Source of the DNA: an uncultured Anaerovibrio sp.
Lineage (GTDB): Bacteria > Bacillota > Negativicutes > Selenomonadales > Selenomonadaceae
Length of the DNA stretch: 6,244 nt
Direction of reading: 5' to 3'
Assembly: GCA_900768695.1 (NCBI GenBank)
Contig: CAAGDY010000027.1
Location: 1-6,244, forward strand
Shown: piece after piece, positions 1-5,590 of the stretch
Layout: each line of letters opens with the position of its first letter
How positions within the stretch are numbered: the stretch's first letter is position 1
The notes under the pieces: model-generated
Told to the model about the DNA's origin: nothing
Database searches by the model: none
What the model saw: only the letters and a program-made list of their open reading frames with translations
Program-made: the position numbers and the translations under genes

Positions 1-95
1 CAAAGCTCCGTGAGCTGCTGCAGCCGGAGGACACCATCCTCTTTAAAGGCTCCCGCGGCATGAAGATGGAAACAATAATAGATTTGCTGCAATAG
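1..95 (+). CDS. murF: MurF C-terminal end (UDP-MurNAc-tripeptide:D-Ala-D-Ala ligase), partial
   Basis: Only the last 30 codons are present, read from base 3 to the TAG at 93-95. The tail contains F-K-G-S-R-G-M-K-M-E, which matches the conserved end of MurF (usually V/F-K-G-S-R-x-M-x-M), followed by a short amphipathic tail ending D-L-L-Q. MurF is the cytoplasmic ATP-dependent ligase that joins D-Ala-D-Ala to UDP-MurNAc-tripeptide, making the substrate of MraY, which is encoded next. The dcw context supports the call. The catalytic centre lies upstream of the window, so it cannot be checked here. A repeat array starts within about ten bases of the stop codon. Confidence 0.9.
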   Translation, partial: KLRELLQPEDTILFKGSRGMKMETIIDLLQ

Positions 96-103
96 TTCAA
101 GGC

Positions 104-225
104 AGCACTATTCAATGTAGCACTATTTAAGGCAAGCACTATTCAATGTAGCACTATTCAAGGTAGCACTATTTAGGGTAGTACTATTTAAGGCAAGCAC
201 TATTCAATGTAGCACTATGTAAGGC
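104..225. repeat. Array of eight 15-16 bp tandem repeats downstream of murF
   Basis: Eight consecutive units resemble AGCACTATTCAATGT or AGCACTATTTAAGGC. They lie at 104-118, 119-134, 135-149, 150-164, 165-179, 180-195, 196-210 and 211-225. Two units (119-134 and 180-195) are 16 bp; the rest are 15 bp. AGCACTATT is nearly invariant and the unit ends vary among CAATGT, TAAGGC and CAAGGT. Units 2-4 recur as units 6-8 with a 61-bp offset, so the array probably grew partly by a block duplication. A fragment resembling the end of a unit (TTCAAGGC, 96-103) precedes the first unit. The array contains no gene. It could be a slippage-prone minisatellite or a cluster of protein binding sites; the sequence does not decide between these. 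Confidence 0.9.
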
Positions 226-365
226 AGCATGGTGTGCAGCATAAGCAGGCGCTTGTTGAGCCTCGGTACTTAGTGATACGCGAGTCGTAAGACGAAGCGT
301 GAGCTTAGTACCGCTAGGCTCAATTAGCAGCGAGAGCGTGCCTGCGATGCTGCACACCTGTTGCC
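223..365 (+). repeat. Nested palindromic element 1 (structured repeat family, forward copy)
   Basis: This is a long imperfect palindrome. Its paired segments from outside inwards are: 223-229 with 359-365 (one G-T pair); 231-242 with 347-358 (perfect 12 bp, GGTGTGCAGCAT); 245-250 with 340-345; 256-263 with 316-323 (TTGAGCCT); 264-270 with 307-313 (CGGTACT); 278-281 with 297-300; and an apical TCGT/ACGA hairpin at 285-295. The 3' side carries an unpaired stretch at 324-339 that includes AGCGAGAGCG (329-338). The core 260-345 aligns with the reverse complement of 5409-5494 at roughly four-fifths identity by hand alignment, including the 16-mer at 293-308. It would also fold in murF-mraY read-through RNA. 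It carries no supported gene. It may be a non-autonomous mobile repeat or a structured RNA. Confidence 0.85.
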
Positions 366-394
366 GGAGATATATTGGTTATTGCACGAAGTAA

Positions 395-438
395 GCTGGT
401 ATAGCATTAATCCGAAGGGTGGTTCATGCTATACTGGC
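395..438 (+). promoter_or_regulatory. Leader hairpin or inverted repeat just upstream of mraY
   Basis: GTATAGCAT (399-407) is exactly complementary to ATGCTATAC (426-434). Four more pairs extend the stem outwards to 395 and 438, two of them G-T, giving 13 pairs around an 18-nt loop. The 3' arm ends 6 nt before the mraY ribosome binding site, so the structure is well placed to act as a leader hairpin or an operator. It is not a terminator: the T-rich run (454-460) comes 15 nt after the stem and lies between the ribosome binding site and the start codon. The function is inferred from position only. Confidence 0.5.
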
Positions 439-444
439 GGTATT

Positions 445-449
445 GGAGG
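445..449 (+). promoter_or_regulatory. Ribosome binding site that sets the mraY start
   Basis: GGAGG within TTGGAGGT lies 12 nt before ATG 462. The frame is open further upstream to an ATG at 426, but that codon sits inside the leader hairpin, has no purine-rich site before it and would add 12 non-family residues rich in Trp and Tyr. The site therefore favours the start at 462. Confidence 0.8.
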
Positions 450-461
450 TATTATTTTTTC

Positions 462-1415
462 ATGGAATACATAACATATCCCCTGGCGGCGGTTATCCTG
501 TCCGCGGGGCTGGTGAAGGCGGCGGCTCCGCGTCTGATTCCTGAGCTGCACAAGCTGAAATTCGGACAGAGCATTCGCGAGGAAGGGCCAAAGAGCCATC
601 AGGCCAAGAGCGGTACGCCGACCATGGGCGGCATCATGATTATCCTGTCCATCGCCATCGCCTCACTGGTTATCTGCCCGCTGACACTGGAGCTGGGACT
701 GGCGCTGGGGATTATGCTGGGACATTTCCTGCTGGGATTTCTTGATGATTACATAAAGGTAGTAAAAAAGCAAAATCTGGGGCTGAAGGCGAAGCAGAAG
801 CTTTTGGGGCAGATTATCATAGCGGTGCTGGTGGCCTATTATGCCGGGTTGCCCACTGACCTGTGGGTGCCATTTATCGGCAATCTGGATTTGGGCATGG
901 GCTTTTATGCCCTGCTGCTGTTTGTGCTGGTGGGGACCAGCAACGCGGTAAACCTCACCGACGGCCTTGATGGTTTGGCTTCCGGCACGGCGATTGTGGC
1001 GGCCCTTTCCTACATGCTCATCTGCCTGTGGCTGGACAAGCTGGAGCTGGCAGTATTCTGCGCGGCCATGGCCGGTGCCTGCCTGGGCTTTCTAAAATAC
1101 AACTACCATCCGGCCAAAATTTTCATGGGAGATACAGGCTCCCTTGCCCTGGGCGGCGCTATAGCGGCTGTGGGCATCCTCACTCATACGGAGGTACTGC
1201 TGGCGGTGATTGGCATTATCTTTGTCTGTGAGGCCATGTCCGTCATCATTCAGGTGACCTCCTTCAAGACAAGGGGCAAGAGGGTGTTTTTGATGAGCCC
1301 GATTCATCATCACTTTGAGCTGAAGGGCTGGTCGGAAAAAAAGGTTGTGTGGAATTTCTGGCTGGGGGGCCTGATTGGCGGCCTTGCCGGTCTGCTTCTT
1401 TTCAAAATAGGTTAA
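462..1415 (+). CDS. mraY: Phospho-N-acetylmuramoyl-pentapeptide transferase MraY
   Basis: MraY is an integral membrane enzyme that transfers phospho-MurNAc-pentapeptide from UDP to undecaprenyl phosphate on the cytoplasmic face, forming lipid I. The 317-residue product is close to the usual 320-360. Visible family signatures are P-T-M-G-G (53-57), the Asp pair in L-D-D-Y-I-K (D95, D96), N-L-T-D-G-L-D-G (164-171), F-M-G-D-T-G-S (221-227, with D224 matching the third catalytic Asp of the family) and the H-H-H triplet at 282-284 in M-S-P-I-H-H-H-F-E. Hydrophobic stretches throughout fit the ten membrane helices known for the family. The start at 462 was chosen for its ribosome binding site and because M-E-Y-I-T leads directly into the first helix. 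The gene follows a 366-nt gap filled with repeats, and murD starts 23 nt after its stop, so the two are probably cotranscribed. Confidence 0.97.
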   Translation: MEYITYPLAAVILSAGLVKAAAPRLIPELHKLKFGQSIREEGPKSHQAKSGTPTMGGIMIILSIAIASLVICPLTLELGLALGIMLGHFLLGFLDDYIKVVKKQNLGLKAKQKLLGQIIIAVLVAYYAGLPTDLWVPFIGNLDLGMGFYALLLFVLVGTSNAVNLTDGLDGLASGTAIVAALSYMLICLWLDKLELAVFCAAMAGACLGFLKYNYHPAKIFMGDTGSLALGGAIAAVGILTHTEVLLAVIGIIFVCEAMSVIIQVTSFKTRGKRVFLMSPIHHHFELKGWSEKKVVWNFWLGGLIGGLAGLLLFKIG

Positions 1416-1438
1416 ACTAGAAAGGATCTGGCAAAGAA

Positions 1439-2815
1439 ATGATAGATTTCGCAAATAAGAATGTACTGGTTGTAGGTGTAGGCATCAGCGGCAATGCAGC
1501 AGCTGTGCTGGCAACAAAGCTGGGGGCGGCAAAGGTTGTCCTGAGCGATGCCAAGGCGGAGAAGGACTTGAAGTATGACCTGTCCGAGGTGCGGGCTGCC
1601 GGTGTGGAGCTGGTATTCGGCCCCCAGGAGGCCGGTCTTCTGGATGGTGTGGATATGGTAATCCTGTCCCCTGCCGTGCCTGTAAAAGTGCCGCTGGTGC
1701 AGGAGGCATACAAGCGCCATATCCCTGTGGTAACCGAGGTGCAGGTTGCTTATGAGCTGGCCAAATCCCCGATTCTGGCAGTAACCGGTACCAACGGCAA
1801 GACCACCACTGTTACACTTTTGGGCGAGCTGATGAAGGCCCGCTACGAAAACGCCGGTGTAGGCGGCAATATCGGCATTCCTCTCTGTGAGCAGGCAGTG
1901 CAGGCCGGGGAGGGAAGCTGCGTGGTGGCGGAGATTTCCAGCTACCAGATGGAAGCAACCACCAATTTCAGGCCTCATGTGGCCGTGGTGCTGAACGTCA
2001 CTCCTGATCATGTGGTGCGTCACGGCAGCCTTGAGGTTTACCAGCAGATGAAGGAGAAAATGTTCTCCCAGCAGACGCCGGAGGATTATCTGGTGCTGAA
2101 CTACGACAACGACAAGACCCGTGATATGGCCAGCCGCGCCAAGGGACAGGTATTTTTCTTCAGCCGCCTGGAAAAGCTGGAGGAGGGCGCCTTTGTGCAG
2201 GATGGCTGGCTGACCATTGTCTGGAAGGGACAGACCTGCCGCCTCTGCCGCACCGATGAGCTGAAAATCAAGGGCGGCCATAATGTAGAAAACGCTCTGG
2301 CTGCCGCCGCCGCCGCTTTTCTGGCAGGTGCGAGAATTCCGAAGATCATCGACGTGCTGAAGGAATTTCCGGGGGTAGAGCATCGCATTGAGCCGGTGGC
2401 CTCCATTGACGGTGTTTCTTATTACAACGATTCCAAGGCTACCAATACAGATTCCTCCATCAAGGCTCTGGAGAGCTTTGACGGCCACATTGTGCTGATT
2501 GCCGGGGGCGATGACAAGCTGACTGACCTGACGGAGTTTATGCAGCTGGTCAAGGAGCGTGTGGATGAGCTGATTCTGGTGGGGGATGCCACAGCACGCT
2601 TCAAGGAAAATGCCCTGAAGCTGGGTTATCCTGCAGAGCATATTCATGAGGCAGGCTATTCTATGGAAGAAGCCGTGAAGACGGCCCATGCTATCGCCGG
2701 TCCTCCTCAGACCGTGCTTTTATCTCCTGCCTGTGCAAGCTTTGACATGTATGACGGTTTTGAGGCCAGGGGCAGGGATTTCAAGCGTCTGGTAAAGGAG
2801 CTGGCAGGTAATTGA
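1439..2815 (+). CDS. murD: UDP-N-acetylmuramoyl-L-alanine--D-glutamate ligase MurD
   Basis: MurD is a cytoplasmic Mur ligase that adds D-Glu to UDP-MurNAc-L-Ala with ATP. At 458 residues it is close to the usual 440-455. The domains run in order: an N-terminal UDP-binding fold starting with G-V-G-I-S-G; the ATP-binding centre with P-loop G-T-N-G-K-T-T-T (117-124); and a C-terminal domain with H315 and R316 in G-V-E-H-R-I-E, N-D-S-K-A-T-N (330-336), G-G-D-D-K, and L-S-P-A-C-A-S-F-D near the end. H191 matches the metal-binding His, and K205 aligns with the carbamylated Lys (K198 in E. coli MurD). One oddity is N-V-T-P-D-H-V-V-R-H at 186-195: the family usually has D-H-x-D-R-H/Y, so V193 replaces a well conserved Asp. 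A modest site, AAAGGA (1421-1426), precedes the ATG. No frameshift is seen. Confidence 0.97.
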   Translation: MIDFANKNVLVVGVGISGNAAAVLATKLGAAKVVLSDAKAEKDLKYDLSEVRAAGVELVFGPQEAGLLDGVDMVILSPAVPVKVPLVQEAYKRHIPVVTEVQVAYELAKSPILAVTGTNGKTTTVTLLGELMKARYENAGVGGNIGIPLCEQAVQAGEGSCVVAEISSYQMEATTNFRPHVAVVLNVTPDHVVRHGSLEVYQQMKEKMFSQQTPEDYLVLNYDNDKTRDMASRAKGQVFFFSRLEKLEEGAFVQDGWLTIVWKGQTCRLCRTDELKIKGGHNVENALAAAAAAFLAGARIPKIIDVLKEFPGVEHRIEPVASIDGVSYYNDSKATNTDSSIKALESFDGHIVLIAGGDDKLTDLTEFMQLVKERVDELILVGDATARFKENALKLGYPAEHIHEAGYSMEEAVKTAHAIAGPPQTVLLSPACASFDMYDGFEARGRDFKRLVKELAGN

Positions 2816-2830
2816 CATTATTTGCTGGAT

Positions 2831-2834
2831 GGAG
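2831..2834 (+). promoter_or_regulatory. Ribosome binding site that sets the murG start
   Basis: Three in-frame ATGs lie at 2829, 2838 and 2844. GGAG at 2831-2834 overlaps the region just after the first, is only 3 nt before the second, and is 9 nt before the third. The spacing therefore selects ATG 2844, which also gives the family's usual N-terminus M-K-I-I-V-S-G-G-G-T-G-G-H. Confidence 0.75.
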
Positions 2835-2843
2835 TATATGAAG

Positions 2844-3959
2844 ATGAAGATTATTGTTTCGGGCGGCGGTACCGGCGGCCATATTTATCCGGCCCTTACC
2901 CTGATTCGCACATTGGAGAAGAAGGTTTCCAGGCTTGAGGTGCTGTATGTGGGCACTCATGCGGGCTTGGAGGCAGATATCATCCCCAAGGAGGGAATTC
3001 CCTTTGAAACGGTGGATTTGCAGGGGTTCAAAAGGAGCCTCAGCCCTGAGAATTTTTTGCGGGCTGCCAGGGCGATCAAGGGCGTAGGCAAGGCCATGGG
3101 CATTGTAAGGCGGTTCCGGCCGGATGTGGTAATCGGCACCGGCGGCTATGTATGCGGTCCTGTGCTGATGGCGGCAGCCCTTTTGGGGATTCCGTCCATT
3201 ATTCAGGAGCAAAATGTTATTCCCGGCATCACGAATAAAATCCTGTCCAAATTCGTGGACAGGATTGCTACCGGCTATCAGGAAGCCAACAGGTATTTTC
3301 CGACTGGCAAGGTGGTGTTTACCGGCAATCCCATCCGTGCCGAGGTGATGGAGCCGAGGCAGGAGGGCGCATACGAGGAATTTGGCCTTTTGCCGGGACG
3401 GAAAACTGTTCTGGTATCTGGAGGAAGCCGCGGAGCAAGAAGCATAAACCGCGCCATGGTGGACGTGCTGAAGCACTACGCCGGCAGGCGGGATGTGCAG
3501 CTTCTGCATGCTACAGGCAGGGGCGAGTATGAGGATATCATGGAGCGCATCAGGAAAGCGGGGGTGGATCCGGAGGAGGCAGGCAATCTGAAGGTTGTAC
3601 CATATCTGTACAACATGCCCCAGGCCATGTCCATTGCGGATTTGGCAGTGTTCAGGGCAGGAGCGACAGGACTGGCGGAGCTGACGGCCAAGGGAATCCC
3701 TGCCATACTGATTCCGTACCCTTATGCGGCAGAAAATCATCAGGAGTACAATGCCAGAGCTGTGGAACGGGCAGGAGCGGCCAGGGTTATTCTCAACAGG
3801 GATATCAGCCCGGAGCTTCTGGTTGAGAATATTGACAGCATGCTGGAGGACAGGGCGGCACTGCGCAAGATGTCAGCCGCCAGCAAGCTTCTGGGCAGGC
3901 CTATGGCAGCTGATGCCATAGCGGAGATGATTATAGAGCTGGCAAGAGGCGGCAGATAA
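2844..3959 (+). CDS. murG: Lipid II synthase MurG (undecaprenyldiphospho-muramoylpentapeptide GlcNAc transferase)
   Basis: MurG is a peripheral membrane GT28 glycosyltransferase that transfers GlcNAc from UDP-GlcNAc to lipid I, making lipid II. From ATG 2844 it has 371 residues, near the usual 355-370. The N-terminal domain shows the first glycine loop G-G-G-T-G-G-H (7-13), the second loop G-T-G-G-Y-V-C-G-P (98-106) and E-Q-N-V-I-P-G-I-T-N-K (122-132). T-G-N-P-I-R (160-165) precedes the C-terminal UDP-GlcNAc domain, which has G-G-S-R-G-A-R-S-I-N (193-202) and R-A-G-A-T-G-L-A-E-L (271-280). E279 aligns with the nucleotide-ribose Glu (E269 in E. coli). F270 sits where S or C is usual, and G276 where T is common, which are mild variations. 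The gene begins 28 nt after murD. FtsW, often encoded between these two genes, is absent. Earlier starts at 2829 or 2838 are possible but less likely. Confidence 0.96.
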   Translation: MKIIVSGGGTGGHIYPALTLIRTLEKKVSRLEVLYVGTHAGLEADIIPKEGIPFETVDLQGFKRSLSPENFLRAARAIKGVGKAMGIVRRFRPDVVIGTGGYVCGPVLMAAALLGIPSIIQEQNVIPGITNKILSKFVDRIATGYQEANRYFPTGKVVFTGNPIRAEVMEPRQEGAYEEFGLLPGRKTVLVSGGSRGARSINRAMVDVLKHYAGRRDVQLLHATGRGEYEDIMERIRKAGVDPEEAGNLKVVPYLYNMPQAMSIADLAVFRAGATGLAELTAKGIPAILIPYPYAAENHQEYNARAVERAGAARVILNRDISPELLVENIDSMLEDRAALRKMSAASKLLGRPMAADAIAEMIIELARGGR

Positions 3960-3976
3960 TAAAGGAGAGAATATTC

Positions 3977-5350
3977 GTGTTGAACGGTATAAATAAAGTG
4001 CATTTTGTTGGTATTGGCGGTGCAGGCATGAGCGCATTGGCCAAGATTCTTGTGGAAAAAGGCTATGAGGTATCAGGCTCCGATGTGAAGGAGTCGGTTA
4101 TGACCGGGGTGCTGCGAGAGCTGGGGGCCAGGATATTTATGGGCCAGCAGGCGGAGAACGTGCATGGCGCGGAGGCAATCGTGGTTTCCACTGCCATCAG
4201 GGAGGAAAATCCCGAAGTGGTGGAGGCAAAGAGGCTGGGGCTGAAAAGGCTGCATCGTTCCGACGTCAACGCCTACCTCATCAATAGCTGCAAGGGCATT
4301 GCCGTGGCAGGCGCTCATGGCAAGACCACCACTACCTCCATGCTGGGCGTAGCACTGGATTATGAGGGCGTATCCCCAAGCATCATCATCGGTGGCGAGG
4401 TGGATTACCTGGGCAGCAATGCAAAGCTGGGCAAGAGTGATTATCTGGTGTCCGAGGCAGACGAAAGCGATGGCACCTTCCTGAAGTATTATCCCTATGT
4501 GGGCATTGTGACCAATGTGGAGAATGACCATATGGACCACTACGGCTCCATGGAGAATATCATCAAGGCCTTTACTCAGTTCCTTAATCAGATTCGTCCG
4601 GAGGGCTTTGGTGTAGTCTGCTTTGACAATGAAAACATCCGCAATATCGTAAAAAATGTCAATACAAGAATTATCTCCTATGCCATTGACTGCGGCGAGG
4701 CTGATTATCTGGCGGCCAATATTGAAAGCACTGTAGATGGGACTTCCTTTGATGTTATGCACAAGGGAGAGAAGTTAGGGCAGGTGAAGCTCCATGTGCC
4801 GGGGCGTCACAACGTTCTCAATGCCATGGCGGCTGTTGTCACCGGCCTGCAGCTGGGACTGACCGTGGCGCAGATGGCGGAGGGCCTGACTATGTTTAAC
4901 GGAGCAAAGCGCCGCTTCCAGACCAAGGGCAGGGTCAATGATATCTGGGTGGTGGATGATTATGCCCATCATCCGACGGAGATTGCTACTACGCTGGCTG
5001 CGGCACGCCAGACACAGCCAAAAAGGCTGATTTGTGCTTTCCAGCCGCATCGCTACAGCCGTACCCAGCTTTTGCAGAAGGAGTACGGCAGCTGCTTCCA
5101 GGGCTGTGACGTGCTGGTGCTGACAGATGTGTACTCTGCCGGTGAGGATCCGATTCAGGGCATTGATGGGGAGCTTCTGGTGAAGGAAGTCAAGGAGCAG
5201 ACCGGTCAGCAGGCGGTGTATATTCAGAACAAGAACGAGATTGCCGCTTATCTTCAATCCATTGCCCGTCCGGGGGACTTGATTATGACTATGGGCGCCG
5301 GTGATATTGTCAAGTGCGGCGAAGCCCTCGTAGATTTATTGCAGAAATAA
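3977..5350 (+). CDS. murC: UDP-N-acetylmuramate--L-alanine ligase MurC
   Basis: MurC is a cytoplasmic Mur ligase that attaches L-Ala to UDP-MurNAc with ATP, the first step of the stem peptide. It has 457 residues, within the family's 430-490. Visible signatures are the N-terminal F-V-G-I-G-G-A-G-M-S-A-L-A, the P-loop G-A-H-G-K-T-T-T (112-119), A-D-E-S-D-G-T-F, N-V-E-N-D-H-M-D-H-Y (180-189), P-G-R-H-N-V-L-N-A, F-N-G-A-K-R-R-F (307-314), D-D-Y-A-H-H-P-T-E (327-335), F-Q-P-H-R-Y-S-R-T and M-G-A-G-D near the C-terminus. The start is GTG at 3977. It is immediately followed by TTG and preceded at 9-nt spacing by a strong AAAGGAG (3961-3967). It begins 17 nt after murG, so the two are very likely cotranscribed. 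The usual neighbour murB does not follow: element 2 begins 4 nt after the stop codon. Confidence 0.97.
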   Translation: MLNGINKVHFVGIGGAGMSALAKILVEKGYEVSGSDVKESVMTGVLRELGARIFMGQQAENVHGAEAIVVSTAIREENPEVVEAKRLGLKRLHRSDVNAYLINSCKGIAVAGAHGKTTTTSMLGVALDYEGVSPSIIIGGEVDYLGSNAKLGKSDYLVSEADESDGTFLKYYPYVGIVTNVENDHMDHYGSMENIIKAFTQFLNQIRPEGFGVVCFDNENIRNIVKNVNTRIISYAIDCGEADYLAANIESTVDGTSFDVMHKGEKLGQVKLHVPGRHNVLNAMAAVVTGLQLGLTVAQMAEGLTMFNGAKRRFQTKGRVNDIWVVDDYAHHPTEIATTLAAARQTQPKRLICAFQPHRYSRTQLLQKEYGSCFQGCDVLVLTDVYSAGEDPIQGIDGELLVKEVKEQTGQQAVYIQNKNEIAAYLQSIARPGDLIMTMGAGDIVKCGEALVDLLQK

Positions 5351-5354
5351 TTGG

Positions 5355-5573
5355 TGAAGCTGGCATGATTGTCAGTATATATTTCAGAGGGCGGTGCGAC
5401 ATTGCCATGCAGGCACGCTCGCGCTACTATCCACGCCTAGCGGATGCTAAGCTCACGCTTCGCCGTTGGCTTGCGTGTCGCTAAGCACCGAGGCGCGTCT
5501 TAGTGCCATGCATGTGGCAATGTCCCCCGCCCTCCGCAGTATCTGCTGATAGTGGCATTTTGCGCCAGCTTCA
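5355..5573 (-). repeat. Nested palindromic element 2 (structured repeat family, inverted copy)
   Basis: This 219-bp imperfect palindrome starts 4 nt after the murC stop. The paired segments from outside inwards are: 5355-5364 with 5564-5573 (perfect 10 bp, TGAAGCTGGC); a loosely matched stretch; 5387-5394 with 5527-5534 (GAGGGCGG); 5398-5406 with 5516-5524 (GACATTGCC); 5407-5411 with 5509-5513; 5412-5416 with 5503-5507; 5435-5438 with 5491-5494; 5441-5443 with 5488-5490; 5446-5452 with 5480-5486 (one A-A mismatch, mirrored as T-T in element 1); 5454-5458 with 5473-5477; and a GCC/GGC tip at 5462-5470. The core 5409-5494 matches element 1 (260-345) on the opposite strand with equal length, 86 nt. 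The outer arms have no similarity to those of element 1. A 39-codon frame at 5365-5484 has no ribosome binding site and is not called. Confidence 0.85.
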
Positions 5574-5574
5574 T

Positions 5575-5590
5575 ATAGCTATGCGGCTAT
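5575..5590. repeat. Small hairpin linking elements 2 and 3
   Basis: ATAGC (5575-5579) pairs with GCTAT (5586-5590) around a 6-nt loop. It occupies essentially all the sequence between elements 2 and 3 and shares its last base with the outer arm of element 3. Such a short hairpin can occur by chance. Confidence 0.4.

Noticed and set aside
104..225. CRISPR array
   Set aside because: The units are contiguous 15-16 bp repeats with no spacers and no cas genes nearby.
251..324. Integron attC-like site, because of GTTGAGC (255-261) facing GCTCAAT (318-324) around a structured stem
   Set aside because: The second box misses the RYYYAAC consensus at its last base, elements 2 and 3 do not keep these boxes, and no integrase or cassette context is present.
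375..410. Sigma-70 promoter for mraY (TTGGTT or TTGCAC with TATAGC or CATTAA)
   Set aside because: The best combinations match only about half of each box, or need 12- or 19-bp spacers, and the TATAGC lies in the hairpin arm. Too weak to call.
395..460. Rho-independent terminator before mraY (hairpin plus T-run)
   Set aside because: The T-run lies 15 nt after the stem and beyond the ribosome binding site, and the stem is not GC-rich. A terminator needs the T-run directly after the stem.
1412..2689. Long minus-strand open frame (about 425 codons) antisense to murD, and similar ones antisense to murG (2781-3740) and murC (4073-4762)
   Set aside because: They mirror well-supported Mur genes, have no family motifs and are rich in His, Gln and Leu as expected for reverse reading of GC-rich genes. 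They are shadows.
5365..5484. 39-codon ATG frame inside element 2, and open minus-strand frames through elements 1 and 3 (for example a GTG frame from 357 downwards)
   Set aside because: None has a ribosome binding site, and the frames are by-products of the palindromes. The recurring peptide-like L-S-L-L-x-x-P pattern on the minus strand follows from the shared core DNA.
5355..5573. Classic MITE or insertion sequence remnant
   Set aside because: No transposase fragment and no clear target-site duplication was seen, and the terminal arms are not shared with the other copies. A mobile origin remains possible but is not shown.
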